Shown here piece after piece: positions 1 to 10,300 of a stretch of 64,000 nucleotides of DNA. Each line of letters starts with the position of its first letter. Position 1 is the stretch's first letter. Origin of the DNA: Procambarus clarkii (lineage: Eukaryota > Arthropoda > Malacostraca > Decapoda > Cambaridae); assembly GCF_040958095.1 (NCBI RefSeq), contig NC_091172.1:25174562-25238561 (forward strand), written 5' to 3'. The notes under the pieces were generated by a model. It was not told the DNA's origin. It made no database searches and saw nothing but the letters and a program-made list of their open reading frames with translations. The translations under genes were made by a program, and so were the position numbers.

Positions 1-140
1 CCTTTTTTATGAATGAAAAAGGGTTTACACACGACTCACAACTGATTTCGTTCGAACACTTCCGGAACAAGTGCTTCACTGACGAATTTTGTTCGAACCA
101 CAACGCTGTAAATGCTTCACCCACGTACTACAAATACAAA

Positions 141-516
141 TAATCGCCAACAGAACCTAAACACCTAACATAACCTAACCTATGCCTATTTATACACAAT
201 ATCCTAATATATTATAATATTAATTTATACTTGAGAAAATTCCCGTTTTGAATGAACAGCATGTTAAAATTTATGAATGCGTCTGTGGGGTTGACCGCTG
301 AATGTAATGGACTTGAGTCGAGGGCGGGTTGAATAATCACCAACAAAACCTAAACACCTAATCTAACCTAACTAATGCCTAAATATGCCCAATATGCTAA
401 TATATAATAATATTAATTTATATTTTTGAACATTCCCGTTTTGAATAAACAACACGTTAAAATTTATGAATGCGATTTTGGGATCGACCGCTGGATGGAA
501 TGGACTTGATCTGAGG
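141..516. repeat. Imperfect tandem duplication, two ~184-bp copies
   Basis: Copy 1 (141-324) and copy 2 (334-516) share the same order of blocks: a CCTAA-rich start, an AT-rich middle (TAATATTAATTTATA), TTCCCGTTTTGAAT, GTTAAAATTTATGAATGCG and a shared end ATGGACTTGA. They differ by scattered substitutions, so the duplication is old. No coding potential is visible. Confidence 0.8.
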
Positions 517-959
517 ACATTGCGGGCCACTTGTCGCCTGTCTCTTTCAACTCTTCCCTGATAGTGTTCTAATATTTTTCCTGTCTCTAATGTTTTTCAC
601 TGTTATGTTTACCCTTTTTGACACTATTTCAAGTGGCCGCGGCGGGGACAAGAATACTGTAACTCGTGAACTCTCTCTGTATTCTTCTGTATTCTTTCTG
701 ATAATATTTTCCAAATCTATTTTTAACTGTAGTGTTATCTGGGGCTTGGAGGGTAGGCTGCCGTATTGGTTTATTACTCTCTGGAAGAAGAATGTTTAAC
801 TGTTGTCTGTTCTTTATATAAGTGAGGTCTCTGCATAGATACAATAGATAAGGAATTGTTGGCTGATTATTCCAAGAGGCTTTGTTCACAACTGCTCCAA
901 CTTGTTGTGTTGCATGTTGGACAATCACGATAAGGTCCTTTTATTTTCTACCAATTGCA
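517..959. other. Noncoding stretch, nothing recognised
   Basis: Short open frames occur on both strands here, but none has a recognisable domain or convincing splice sites. It is probably old repeat-derived DNA. Confidence 0.5.
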
Positions 960-1460
960 ATTCAGCGCCGTCAATATGACCATTGTGATGCTCGGGGTTG
1001 AGTTCCACCTGCAGGGTCTGGCGTTGAGTAACTTTTACAAATATTTGTGCCACTGTTGAAATTCATTTTTGATCTTTTTGCACGAACGTAAAGGTTCTCT
1101 TCTCTTTTCACTTTACCATAAATCTTCGTGTCGTCTGCGAATTTTATGGTATGCTTAGAGATGTGGTCAACAATGTCACTGTAATAGATTATGAACAGGT
1201 AATTATAGATTATATAATTATATAGATTATATTACAGGTGTGAAATAGATTATGTTCTCAGAATTATTCCTTGACTCAAAAACATTATTTCAGTCGACTA
1301 CTACTCCATTTAGGACGACTGTCTTCTGTGGTTCCATCGTCGCCTCATCCATTCTAGTATTTTGAAAAAATAATTCCATCAATCAAGAATTTGTTCATGT
1401 GGTACTTTACGGAATGCCTTCAGGAAGTTAATGCCTACTATGGCACCTAACATTTCTTCG
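960..1460 (-). mobile_element. Degenerate CR1/Jockey-like LINE reverse transcriptase fragment
   Basis: Read on the minus strand, the sequence gives pieces typical of non-LTR reverse transcriptases: INFLKAFRKVPHEQILD around 1390-1440, and farther downstream FADDTKIYGKV around 1100-1150, which contains the catalytic A-D-D box. Frameshifts and stops separate the pieces, so this is a dead copy. The clade is inferred from the FSKAFDKVPH and FADDTK style. Confidence 0.7.
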
Positions 1461-1854
1461 TCTGCAGTTTCAAGACATGAGACTAAGTTTGTTAGTCAAG
1501 ATTTGTTATCAACAAATCGATGTTAAGTTGATGGCTTCCTTCAAAATTATTTTGAACTTGTAAATATGAAAATATAGACGTTAGTGCCTTTACAATAATT
1601 CAAGTTCAAGTATGTTTATTGAGACAAGAAAGAAAATACATCTCAAATGGATAGAGTAGCTTAGGCTATTTCTAACCCCCTTCCCCCTTTACAATAATAC
1701 AATTTGCGCACCAAAATTATTATAATATCCAGTGTACTTTTATGAAAGTAAGAAAATAAATATGTAAGTTCTGATGTTGTTGAAGACAGGGGCAACATTG
1801 AATTTGTCTTGAGGTCTAGGGATTTTGGACGGAATTCCGTCTACCGCCTGGGAA

Positions 1855-2118
1855 TTGGGTGCTTGACAGCTGGGTGGACAGCGCTTCGGATTCGTAGTCC
1901 TGAGGTTCTGGGTTCGATCCCCGGTGGATGCGGAGACAAATGGGCAAAATGTTTCTTTCACCGTGATGCCCCTGTTACCTAGCAGTAAACAGGTACCTGG
2001 GAGTTAGACAGCTGTCACGGGCTGCTTCCTGAGTGTTGTGTAACAAAAAGGAGGCCTGGTCGAGGACCGGGCCGCGGGGACGCTAAGCCCCGAAATCATC
2101 TCAAGAAGATAACCTTCG
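1855..2118 (+). mobile_element. tRNA-derived SINE (family A)
   Basis: The head carries a tRNA-like region with a B-box-type GGGTTCGATCCCC at about 1910. The body has ACAAATGGGCAAAATGTTTC and AGGTACCTGGGAGTTAGACA. The tail is rich in GGACCGGGCCGCGGGGAC and ends near AAGATAACC. Clear relatives lie at 55640-55850 and 60310-60570 on the same strand and at 14938-15235, 54640-54945 and 59640-59800 on the opposite strand. The tRNA origin is inferred from the promoter boxes. Confidence 0.8.
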
Positions 2119-2149
2119 AGGTTTTATAGTCTTTAAAAAGGGGAGACTT

Positions 2150-2320
2150 TTGCCAAGCCGCTGGATTCTTGTCCCCGTCGAGGCCACTGGAGATGGTGGC
2201 CCTCACTCTGAAACGATTCAGAGTTACAGCCCCGCTCCTGTGCCAGGTAAGTCCACTACGGGCTCACCATAGCCCGTGCTACTTGCAACGTTTTGTTCCG
2301 AGAAGCTGAATCTACAACAA
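2150..2320 (+). repeat. Dispersed composite repeat (GTCGAGGCCACT ... GGGCTCACCATAGCCC)
   Basis: Two recurring blocks sit here. The first (CCCGTCGAGGCCACT) recurs at 14130, 59838 and, on the other strand, at 8550 and 62950. The second (CTACGGGCTCACCATAGCCC) recurs at about 13055 and on the minus strand at about 63475. It ends just before the first coding exon of the C1q gene, so it occupies that gene's 5' flank or 5' intron. Confidence 0.65.
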
Positions 2321-2366
2321 CGAAATGATTGTTATAATGTTTTTGATATTTCAGTACGTACTGAGG

Positions 2367-5145
2367 ATGAGGACCTTCACACTGGTGGTGCTGGCGGTGG
2401 TGGCTCTGACTGCCGCATCGGCTGAGGAAGCAGGGAAGGAGAAGAAAGCGGCTTCAGAGAACGATGGGAAATCCATCACCAAAACTGCCGCCCGGAGGGA
2501 AGACCTCCAAACGACTTGGAAGAGCCCTCAGGTCTACAGTTACAGGTCACCCGCCCAGGGAGCAGGCAGCGGAAGCATCTATCCCTCCAGTTACTATCCC
2601 AGCAACGTCATCCCCTCCAGCTACTATCCCAGCAACGTCATCCCTTCCAGCTACTATCCCAGCAACGGCATCCCCTCTAAGAACCCGTCCATCGTGCCTA
2701 CAGTGTATCCCTACACCCCACGGGTTGGGGACGGGTCACCAGAGGCCTTCACCGCCCGACGAGCCTCCTCCTACACCACTGCAGGGGGCAAGGTCTTCTT
2801 CGCTGAGGGAGTCACCCAGGTCTGTGTGCATTATTTTTCTTAGGTGTGCTTGCGTTGATTAGCCTCAAGCTCCTGAGCCCCACCTTCTAGCTACCAGGAG
2901 GTAGTTGCAATGACTTCCAAACCTCTTAGTCATTTCGTATTCATAACAACATTTAAGCTATGGATGGAGTTGGCCTCTGCATAAATACTTTCTCATTTTC
3001 CACTGCTTTGCGAGTGTGTGGGTGTTTACTTTCCTAACAGTTTTTTATATGACCGAGCTTAAGCTCATGGGGCCCCCGCCTTTCCAGTTGTTGGTCATCT
3101 AATACGACTCTCGTCCCTTTAGTTTTCTGTCATATCCACTCTTAAGACAAGAGATGGTGTAATCCTCTGCTAGATTCCCTTCTGACTGCTCTGATACATA
3201 AGAAGTGTTTCCTTGATTGATTGATAAAGATTAAGCCACCCAAGAGGTGGCATAGGCATGAATAGCCCGTAAGCGTTTCCTTGTATACCTGTGGCTGATC
3301 TGCTTGTCTAACGGCCTCTTTCTTATTCCCATGCTCCCTAGTGTTATCTGGGGAGATATCTCCCGTCACGCAGGGTGCAGTCGCATCTCCACAGATCTCC
3401 AGTATCATCTATTGATACTGGTAATGGCTCAAAAGGGCCACCACTTACCGGTTATTCATGCCCGTGTCACCTTTTGAGTGGCTTAATCTTTATCAATCAT
3501 CAGTGTTATTTATCTAATATAGTTATGCTCCCTGTGCCCCGCCCTGACACGGCGTCGTGCAGCAGGTCGGGTCAGGATGGAACACCGCCACCAGTGAGTT
3601 CCTCGCCCCTTCTTCAGGAGTCTACTTCTTCACCTTTGCTGCCATGTCCGACCGCTACACAAACTTTAGGTGAGTTGCACGCTTATTTATTCACACTTCA
3701 GGTGAGTTACACTCTGGTCTACACACACTTCAGGTGAGTTACACTCTGGTCTACACACACTTCAGGTGAGTTACACTCTAGTTTACACACACTTCAGGTG
3801 AGTTACACTCTGGTCTACACACACTTCAGGTGAGTTACACTCTAGTCTACACACACTTCAGGTGAGTTACACTCTGGTCTACACACACTTCAGGTGAGTT
3901 ACACTCTGGTCTACACACACTTCAGGTGAGTTACACTCTGGTCTACACACACTTCAGGTGAGTTACACTCTGGTCTACACACACTTCAGGTGAGTTACAC
4001 TCTGGTCTACACACACTTCAGGTGAGTTACACTCTGGTCTACACACACTTCAGGTGAGTTACACTCTGGTTTACACACACTTCAGGTGAGTTACACTCTG
4101 GTTTACACACACTTCAGGTGAGTTACACTCGGGTCTACACACACTTCAGGTGAGCTGTTCTCTTTTATTACAAATTCACAAAGGTCTTCAAAGGATGAGC
4201 TTCATTTGTACGAGACCTGGAGAAGCTTTCCCCATAAAGGAACCTAGGACGGGGGGAATAAACATTACTCACAATTATTGTTTGTTTGTCATATTTTTTC
4301 CAAATATGCTGATTGTTTTCAGTTCACCTACCTGCAGATGCTACACATACACGGAATGAGAACTTTCTGACCTCTCTGTACCTCAGCTGATTTTCCAGTT
4401 CTCACCTCTGACCTCCCGTTCGGTATTTTCCCCCTTTACTTGGAATTATTTGTTATTGTCCACCTTATATATTTATTTTTGTATCTTGTACATCTGAATC
4501 ATGTCCCCTCTGGCTCTTCTCTTCTCTTCTCCAGTGCTTAAAGCAGGTCTCTCCGTCTGTTTTCGTAGATCAGTCTTATAATTTCGATATCAGTCTTGTG
4601 CACTGATAACTTCTCAGTCTTATGTTGACCAATCCACATACTAGAAAATGAAGGGACGACAACGTTTCGGTCCGTTCTGGACTATTCTCAAGTCGACCTG
4701 AGAATGGTCCAGGACGGACCGAAACGTCGTCGTCCCTACATTTTCTAGTGTGTGGATTGGTCAACATACTTCAGCCACGTTATTGTGACTCGTCGCCTTC
4801 TCAATCTTATATTTGTGTTTTACAGGAACCCAAGCTGGGTTCCTGTTTGGCGCCGCATACCCGAGTACTGACCTGACATAGGCTGTGTATGCATATAGGA
4901 ACACTTGCTGCTGCAGCGCCGATACAAATATCTTACCCCCGTGTTGCAGGGTGAGTCTGATCCACAACGGTGCGGAGGTGGTGAGCGCCTACGGCGACGC
5001 CGACGGGTACCAGATGGGCAGCCAGAGCGCCGTCATCCGCCTCAACGCTGGAGATCGAGTCTACCTCCAGCTCCAGGAAGGACGACTCTATGACGTGTCT
5101 TCTTCCAGGGCCTATAACTCTTTCTCCGGCTTCAAGGTCCTCTGA
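2367..5145 (+). CDS. Secreted C1q-domain protein, 3 coding exons
   Basis: The coding exons are 2367-2819, 3566-3669 and 4950-5145; they join in frame to 250 aa. Exon 1 probably begins at an acceptor (TTTCAG, ending 2354). I chose the ATG at 2367 because it starts a classical signal peptide (MRTFTLVVLAVVALTAASA); an in-frame ATG at 2325 lies upstream of that acceptor. Residues ~72-105 are Ser/Tyr/Pro-rich with three copies of PSSYYPSNVI or a close variant. Residues ~126-250 form a complete C1q fold: an AFTARR start, then WNTATSEFLAPSSGVYFFTF, RVSLIHNGAEV and the C-terminal SFSGFKVL. The intron phases are 0 and 2. C1q proteins are secreted, usually trimeric pattern-recognition or adhesion molecules. 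There is no collagen stretch, so it resembles the short ghC1q type. The exact ligand cannot be read from sequence. Acceptor 3562 instead of 3565 would add one Gln. Intron 2 holds a striking donor-site array and a nested foldback. Confidence 0.88.
3222..3500. repeat. Inverted pair of a dispersed repeat inside C1q intron 1
   Basis: The block GGGCTATTCATGCCC ... GGTGGCTTAATCTTTATCAATCA occurs on the minus strand at 3222-3272 and on the plus strand at 3448-3500. More copies lie at 12967-13021 and 13127-13178. The facing pair could form a long stem in the intron RNA. Confidence 0.7.
3670..4149 (+). repeat. 32-bp tandem array, 15 units, each carrying a donor-like site
   Basis: The unit runs from GTGAGTTACACTC to CACACACTTCAG, exactly 32 bp. 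The first unit begins at the authentic exon-2 donor (exon ends 3669, GTGAGT at 3670), and each later unit begins at 3670+32k up to 4150. Every junction reads CAG|GTGAGT, which matches the 5' splice-site consensus. The first unit is the most divergent (TAG|GTGAGTTGC), while the inner copies are nearly identical, differing mainly at TGGTCT/TAGTCT/TGGTTT. Confidence 0.95.
4622..4794. mobile_element. Foldback dimer related to the Penelope-like termini
   Basis: Two arms of about 73 bp, 4622-4695 and 4696-4768, are inverted copies of one another with only a few mismatches; the centre is AGTCGACCTGAG. The right side continues into a further 26 bp (TTCAGCCACGTTATTGTGAC) that is found in related units at 25808-25978 and 45356-45459. 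The element interrupts a minus-strand LINE fragment (about 4795-4910, reading AYTAYVRSVLGYAAP) just upstream of C1q exon 3. Confidence 0.85.
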
Positions 5146-5250
5146 GGGAAGTTGCTCTATGACTTATGCACCTTCTCTTAGATGTATGTTTAACCACTCT
5201 ATAAATCCATCAATATTTGTATCACACCTTGTATGTATGTACGTTACCTG

Positions 5251-5256
5251 AATAAA
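5251..5256 (+). promoter_or_regulatory. Polyadenylation signal of the C1q gene
   Basis: AATAAA occurs 106 bp after the stop codon in an AT-rich 3' UTR, a usual distance for a 3'-end signal. The cleavage site itself is not visible. Confidence 0.7.
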
Positions 5257-5289
5257 TATTTTGTTTCACTTGTCCTCGTCATGTCTAGG

Positions 5290-6595
5290 ACCTCCACTAT
5301 TATATTCGTCTAGATTGATATTGAGGAGCTTTACCGGCATGGGGAGAGACAGTACCTGATGCTAGAATGACTGTGCAGCACATGGGAAGAATATTAGGAC
5401 AGACTAAGATATGGGATTTGAAGACGGAGTGAAGGAACGATGCCCAACCACTCCGATATCGGGGATCGAAATCCGACCCTTCAAGAAGTGGGGCCGTCAC
5501 TGTACCGATCTCTTTAAGTGGATTGACATTGAAGGTTGTGTGGAACACCACCTTATCTTCCAGATATCTGCCACCTTCAAGAAAATTACCGATAGAACAA
5601 GACATCACTTTTTCACTAGTGTTGCAAAATGTTGCCTCAAAAGTTCGTGTAGGGTATTAATGACCCAGTTTTGGGTGCTTTCCAAAGTAGTTTCACTTTA
5701 TAAAATTATGACAGATTGGTTTGAAAAATACTGAACAATTTTTAGATACAAGTTGGTTAAATAATTTGCAACTCTTGTTTGCCTGTTTGCAAATTTCATT
5801 CGTATGGCGCATTTGAAGAGTTACAATAACGTGTTCTCGTACATATTCCGGAATATGTGTTCCATTTTCAATTTTATCAACAGTTTCGTTGCAAACGATT
5901 TACGTATTATTGCACAACGTGTCCCCTAGAATAATACATCGCATTTTTAAGTCAAAATCCTCAACGGACAAAATATGATGTACTATAAATCATAGCGGCT
6001 CACAAACATTCACGTTTTCTATGAGTGGATTGCTAGGTTAGATTCGGGTGTTTAAGTACACCATTTTCTGTCCGTTATGGCAACTCGAGAGGACGGGCTC
6101 TATTGTAACCCTGAATAAATGGCATATATGAACATTAGGTACAAGTTGTGTTTATCATTGACATACTTTACAAGTCTCTATGTCTCCCCGATTAGGATAC
6201 CTTGATTTTGTCAGCCTTATTCCTGGTGTTTACCTATTCTTTTGAATGGTTTCCGTTAATTATATTAATATTTATAATATAATTTATATTGTCAGATATG
6301 CCTCACAGTATAGAACATATTTAGTTCACAATTAATGTTACTAAAGTATTTAATGTACATGAGAAATAGGTTATTTCTTCAATGTAGGTGCAAGTCTCTA
6401 GCCTAATAGAGTGCCGTTTAGTATTTTGGAGCTTGAAAATTATTCTGTGTGTGTATATTAATGCTCTTTGAATTTGAATATTATTGTAGAAGGCGCTAGT
6501 GAAGGAAAGGTGGTTCTGGGAGGAGCTTCACATATGATCAGACCGGAAGGTCTTTCCTGAGATAAAGGCTGGTGTTCCGGGTTGGTTCCTTTGTC
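5290..6595. other. Intergenic, AT-rich, no gene recognised
   Basis: A 107-codon plus-strand frame (5411-5734) and an overlapping minus frame have no recognisable motifs. A block at 5965-6045 resembles one near 52990-53060, so the area is at least partly dispersed repeat. The 24-base phrase beginning AGCCTAATAGAGTGCC at about 6399 recurs at about 8088. Confidence 0.5.
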
Positions 6596-6599
6596 TAGA

Positions 6600-7321
6600 G
6601 AAGTTCTTCCCTGAGCCTAACCTTGCCCCTGGCTTGTGAAGCTCTTCCCTGAATCAAACCTTGCCCCTGGCTTGTGAAGCTCTTCCCTGAATCAAACCTT
6701 GCCCCTGGCTTGTGAAGCTCTTCCCTGAATCAAACCTTGCCCCTGGCTTGTGAAGCTCTTCCCTGAATCAAACGTTGCCGCTGGCTTGTGAAGTTCTTCC
6801 CTGAATCAAACGTTGCCGCTGGCTTGTGAAGCTCTTCCCTGAATCAAACGTTGCCCCTGGCTTGTGAAGCTCTTCCCTGAATCAAACCTTGCCCCTGGCT
6901 TGTGAAGTTCTTCCCTGAATCAAACGTTGCCCCTGGCTTGTGAAGCTCTTCCCTGAATCAAACGTTGCCCCTGGCTTGTGAAGCTCTTCCCTGAATCAAA
7001 CGTTGCTCCTGGCTTGTGAAGCTCTTCCCTGAATCAAACCTTGCCCCTGGCTTGTGAAGTTCTTCCCTGAATCAAACGTTGCCCCTGGCTTGTGAAGCTC
7101 TTCCCTGAATCAAACGTTGCCCCTGGCTTGTGAAGCTCTTCCCTGAATTAAACGTTGCCCCTGGTTTGTGAAGCTCTTCCCTGAATCAAACCTTGCCCCT
7201 GGCTTGTGAAGTTCTTCCCTGAATCAAACGTTGCCCCTGGCTTGTGAAGCTCTTCCCTGAATCAAACCTTGCCCCTGGCTTGTGAAGTTCTTCCCTGAAT
7301 CAAACCTTGCCCCTGGCTTGT
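6600..7321 (+). repeat. 38-bp minisatellite, 19 units
   Basis: The unit starts GAAGCTCTTCCCTGAATC and ends CCCCTGGCTTGT, with exact 38-bp spacing from 6600 to 7321 and a partial unit after that. The units differ at a few positions (GCTC/GTTC, AACCTT/AACGTT, GCCCCT/GCCGCT). No conserved open frame is expected because 38 is not a multiple of three. Confidence 0.95.
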
Positions 7322-7329
7322 GAAGTTCT

Positions 7330-8015
7330 TCCCAGAGCCAGAAGACCCTACATAGCAGGTGTTCTCATTTCCCTATATTCATGCATCAAATCTTGGCATT
7401 GCTCCTGAAATTTGTCAAGTTCATAACTTGAACACTTCTTATCTGATTTGTCTGTTATGGAATTTATTTTGTACGTGATACCCAACTGTTTAGTACACAG
7501 AGTACCTTAAAGTTTCTTTTATTCTAGGATAAGATTTTGAGAAGTTAAGATTAAAAGAAAAAGATTGCCGACAATGGTACAGTAGTTATAGTGGTGATGT
7601 TTGTTCTTTTAAACATTCACTAAATCAATGTGTAGTGGCGTATGTAAAGCATGCAAATGTTGTAATGTATTCTGTACATTGATGCATATTAAGAGCTGTA
7701 TTTCCTGAAATATGATAACATTAAAAATATGCAAACATTAACTTTTACAAAATAAAAATATCCTGAGACTATTTTTTTTAATCCTATTGAAAAGAAATCA
7801 AAGTGCAACGAAAAATTAAATATATTTAGGCTATCTTGTTTAATCCTGTTGAAATGAAATCAAGGTGCAAACTGTGAATGTATTGACTGAAGCACTTGTT
7901 CTCTGATGGGAATTGACATTAAGTACCACCGGTAAGTGGCCGTTACAAATAACGGACGATTACTGTATTGTCTCGACTGTGATGGGTTAACGAACGTTGA
8001 ACAGCGCAGTCAATA
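7330..8015. other. Intergenic, nothing recognised
   Basis: AT-rich sequence with a short internal repetition (TTTAATCCTRTTGAAA at about 7780 and 7840). No coding or RNA features are visible. Confidence 0.5.
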
Positions 8016-8019
8016 CAAA

Positions 8020-8520
8020 TATTTTATATGCGGTGACCAGAGATATTATGCAGATGGCTGTGTTGTTAAGCAGAGATATTATGCTTAGCCTAATAGAGTG
8101 CCGTTTAGTAGACCGGTATTTAGACTAATAGTAATAGTTTAGTATTTAGACTAATAGTAGTGCCGTTTTTAGTAACCACTCAACCAACCATTTGTGGTTG
8201 GTTGAGTGGTTAGCCAGAGATATTATATGTTGTTAGTTGTAATGTTAACCACAGATACTATATGTTGTTGGCGGTGTTGTTAACCACTGAGACTACGTTG
8301 TTGACTGTGTTGTTAATCGCAGATGCTGTTGTTGGTTGTGTTAACCACTGATGCTATGTTGCTGGTTGTGTTGTTAACAACTGATACTACGTGGGGTGGC
8401 TGTGGTAGCTAGAGACACTATGTTGTTGGCTGTGTTGTTAACCACATTACTATGTTTCTGACTGTTTTTAGCCATAGATACTATATTGTAGCCTGTGTTG
8501 TTTGCTAGAGATACTATTTA
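8020..8520 (+). repeat. Degenerate ~42-bp tandem repeat with an 18-bp hairpin
   Basis: A loose unit of the form GTGTTGTTAACCAC-AGATACTATGTTGTTGGCT repeats roughly every 40-45 bp. At 8173-8212 there is a perfect 18-bp inverted repeat (TAACCACTCAACCAACCA) around a 4-nt loop. A single related copy lies near 9755. Confidence 0.75.
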
Positions 8521-8639
8521 CCTGGGGGCCATCTTTTCTCTATATAGTGGCCTCGACGAGGACAGGAAGCTGGAGGCTTGATAAAAGTCCCCCTATTTTT
8601 CGTAATGCTTTTTTACAACTAGATTTGAAACTGAATTAA

Positions 8640-9000
8640 TGCCTTGGCTTTTACAGCTTCGGCGGGTAGGCGGTTCCAAGATTTTGGAACCGTGATGAGT
8701 TAAAAAGCATCTCCTATTTTCTGTCCTACGTTGTTGCTTCTTGAGTTTGAAGCTGTTGCCCCTTGTATGTGTTATTTTTACCGTTTAAAAAAGTGATCAG
8801 GATTAAAATCCTTCAACTTGGTCAGTATTTTAAGTTACGATGAGCTCAACACTGTCATGTCTAGTTTCCACTGATGTTAGTCCTGCGGCTCTCAACTGTT
8901 CCTGGTATGAGAGTCGACTTAATTCTGCGATGATTTGTGTCGCTCTGCATTGCACTTTCTCCAAACGGGGACGCGCCAGAGATTTGAACAGCTAAATAAC
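8640..9000 (-). mobile_element. LINE reverse-transcriptase C-terminal fragment
   Basis: The minus strand reads LEKVQCRATQIIAELSRLSY, QEQLRAAGLTSVETR and later GNSFKLKKQQ, the usual C-terminal part of CR1/Jockey-like ORF2. It has stops and frameshifts. It is close to the plus-strand copy at 13640-14050. Confidence 0.75.
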
Positions 9001-10027
9001 CACTTTCTTTTACTTGAAGTCAAAGGTTCGTTTAATTCCTGATTTTTGTTAATGCAGCTTCCCCCTTACTGTGCAACTTTCAATTACTAGTGGATTTTGA
9101 CTCCTAGGTATTTGTTCTTCTTCGCAAATCTACCGCATGTGTTGATTTTATTGTTTTGATGTGCACTGTTATGTCTCATATATGCAAGGTGAGGTAAAGG
9201 AAAAGCATTGCCAGACATGTGGTTTTATTGAGCAAATAATTACATTATAGTTACATCCTGCAATAACACAAGCCATATAATATACAATACTTATAATGAA
9301 TAAACAGTGCTTAAACTATATATAATAATAAGCCAACTGCACATGACTAAAGCTAGAACAAAAAGAAATTAAACTAGGAGTTAACATTCAACTAACCTGT
9401 ACACAGGCACGACACAGCTGATCTGACAAAAAGAAGTCAGTCAAGCGAGCATCCAAACAAAACAGTCAAGCGAGCATCCATCCAGGTACAATAATATAAT
9501 AACACTTACTACACAAGGTCTTGCATTTTTCAATATTAAAAGTATTTACCTGTCTTTCGACCATTTGTGCAATTCAAATAGATCGTTTTGTAAGCCCTCA
9601 GTATAATTTTTCACTTCCTATTTTACACTAGATCTTAGTGTCACCTGCAAATTTGATGATAAAAAGTATGTCCATGTTGCGGTTTTTATACTAGATCGTT
9701 CACTGTAAGATGGTGAATGATTCCATCCATTAGGATTCTCTCCGTGAGCTTGCAGAGACTATTGCCTGTGTTGTTAGCCAGAGATGCCGTTAGCTGCCCA
9801 TGCAATGATGCAAGTGTCTGTCAATCACCCGCCTGACGCAAGATGACTTAACCATCTGCAGAGACGTCTGCCACAGCTAAGACAAGCCCTCCTATCACAT
9901 CATAATCCACTCAACTGTCGGCCAGCCTCTGGTGTTTGCACCAGTACCACAATTACAGACTATAAGGTCTAAGACCTGAGAGAAGTACATACTCCCCTAC
10001 GGTATTGTTATTCTATAAACAAACTTA
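9001..10027. other. Intergenic with LINE-like antisense remnants
   Basis: Around 9600-9760 there are phrases typical of decayed LINE 3' regions (for example GTGTCACCTGCAAATTTGATGA). Nothing can be assigned confidently. A tandem AACAGTCAAGCGAGCATCC pair lies at about 9440-9480. Confidence 0.4.
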
Positions 10028-10300
10028 ACGTAACTAAACTTAACCTAACTCACCCCAACTTAACATAACCTAACTCACCCCAACCTAACCTAACCCAACT
10101 TCATCTATGTTAATTTATCCCAATCTAACCTAACATAACTTAACCCAACTCATCCCAACCAAACCTAACCTAGCCTAGTCTAGCCTAATTTTACATAATC
10201 TTGGCCAGCCTAACAAGACTTAACTCAACCCAACCTAACATAATTTCTTTCAACCTAACCTAACCTACCGTAACCTAACTTACTCTACTCTCTACTCTAA
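10028..10300. repeat. Degenerate CCTAA-rich (TTAGG-like) stretch
   Basis: CCTAA, CTTAAC and CCCAAC pentamer-to-hexamer variants repeat over about 270 bp. TTAGG is the common arthropod telomere motif, so this could be a decayed interstitial telomere-like array. Such AACCTAACC-rich DNA is also common in arthropod genomes without any telomeric origin. Confidence 0.6.

Noticed and set aside
2464-2862. Second plus-strand frame overlapping the C1q first exon
   Set aside because: It overlaps in another frame and is Pro/Ser-rich because of the repeat. The alternative frame has the signal peptide and joins to the C1q exons.
6600-7321. CRISPR-like regular spacing
   Set aside because: The whole unit repeats with no unique spacers, and the genome is eukaryotic. 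It is a minisatellite.
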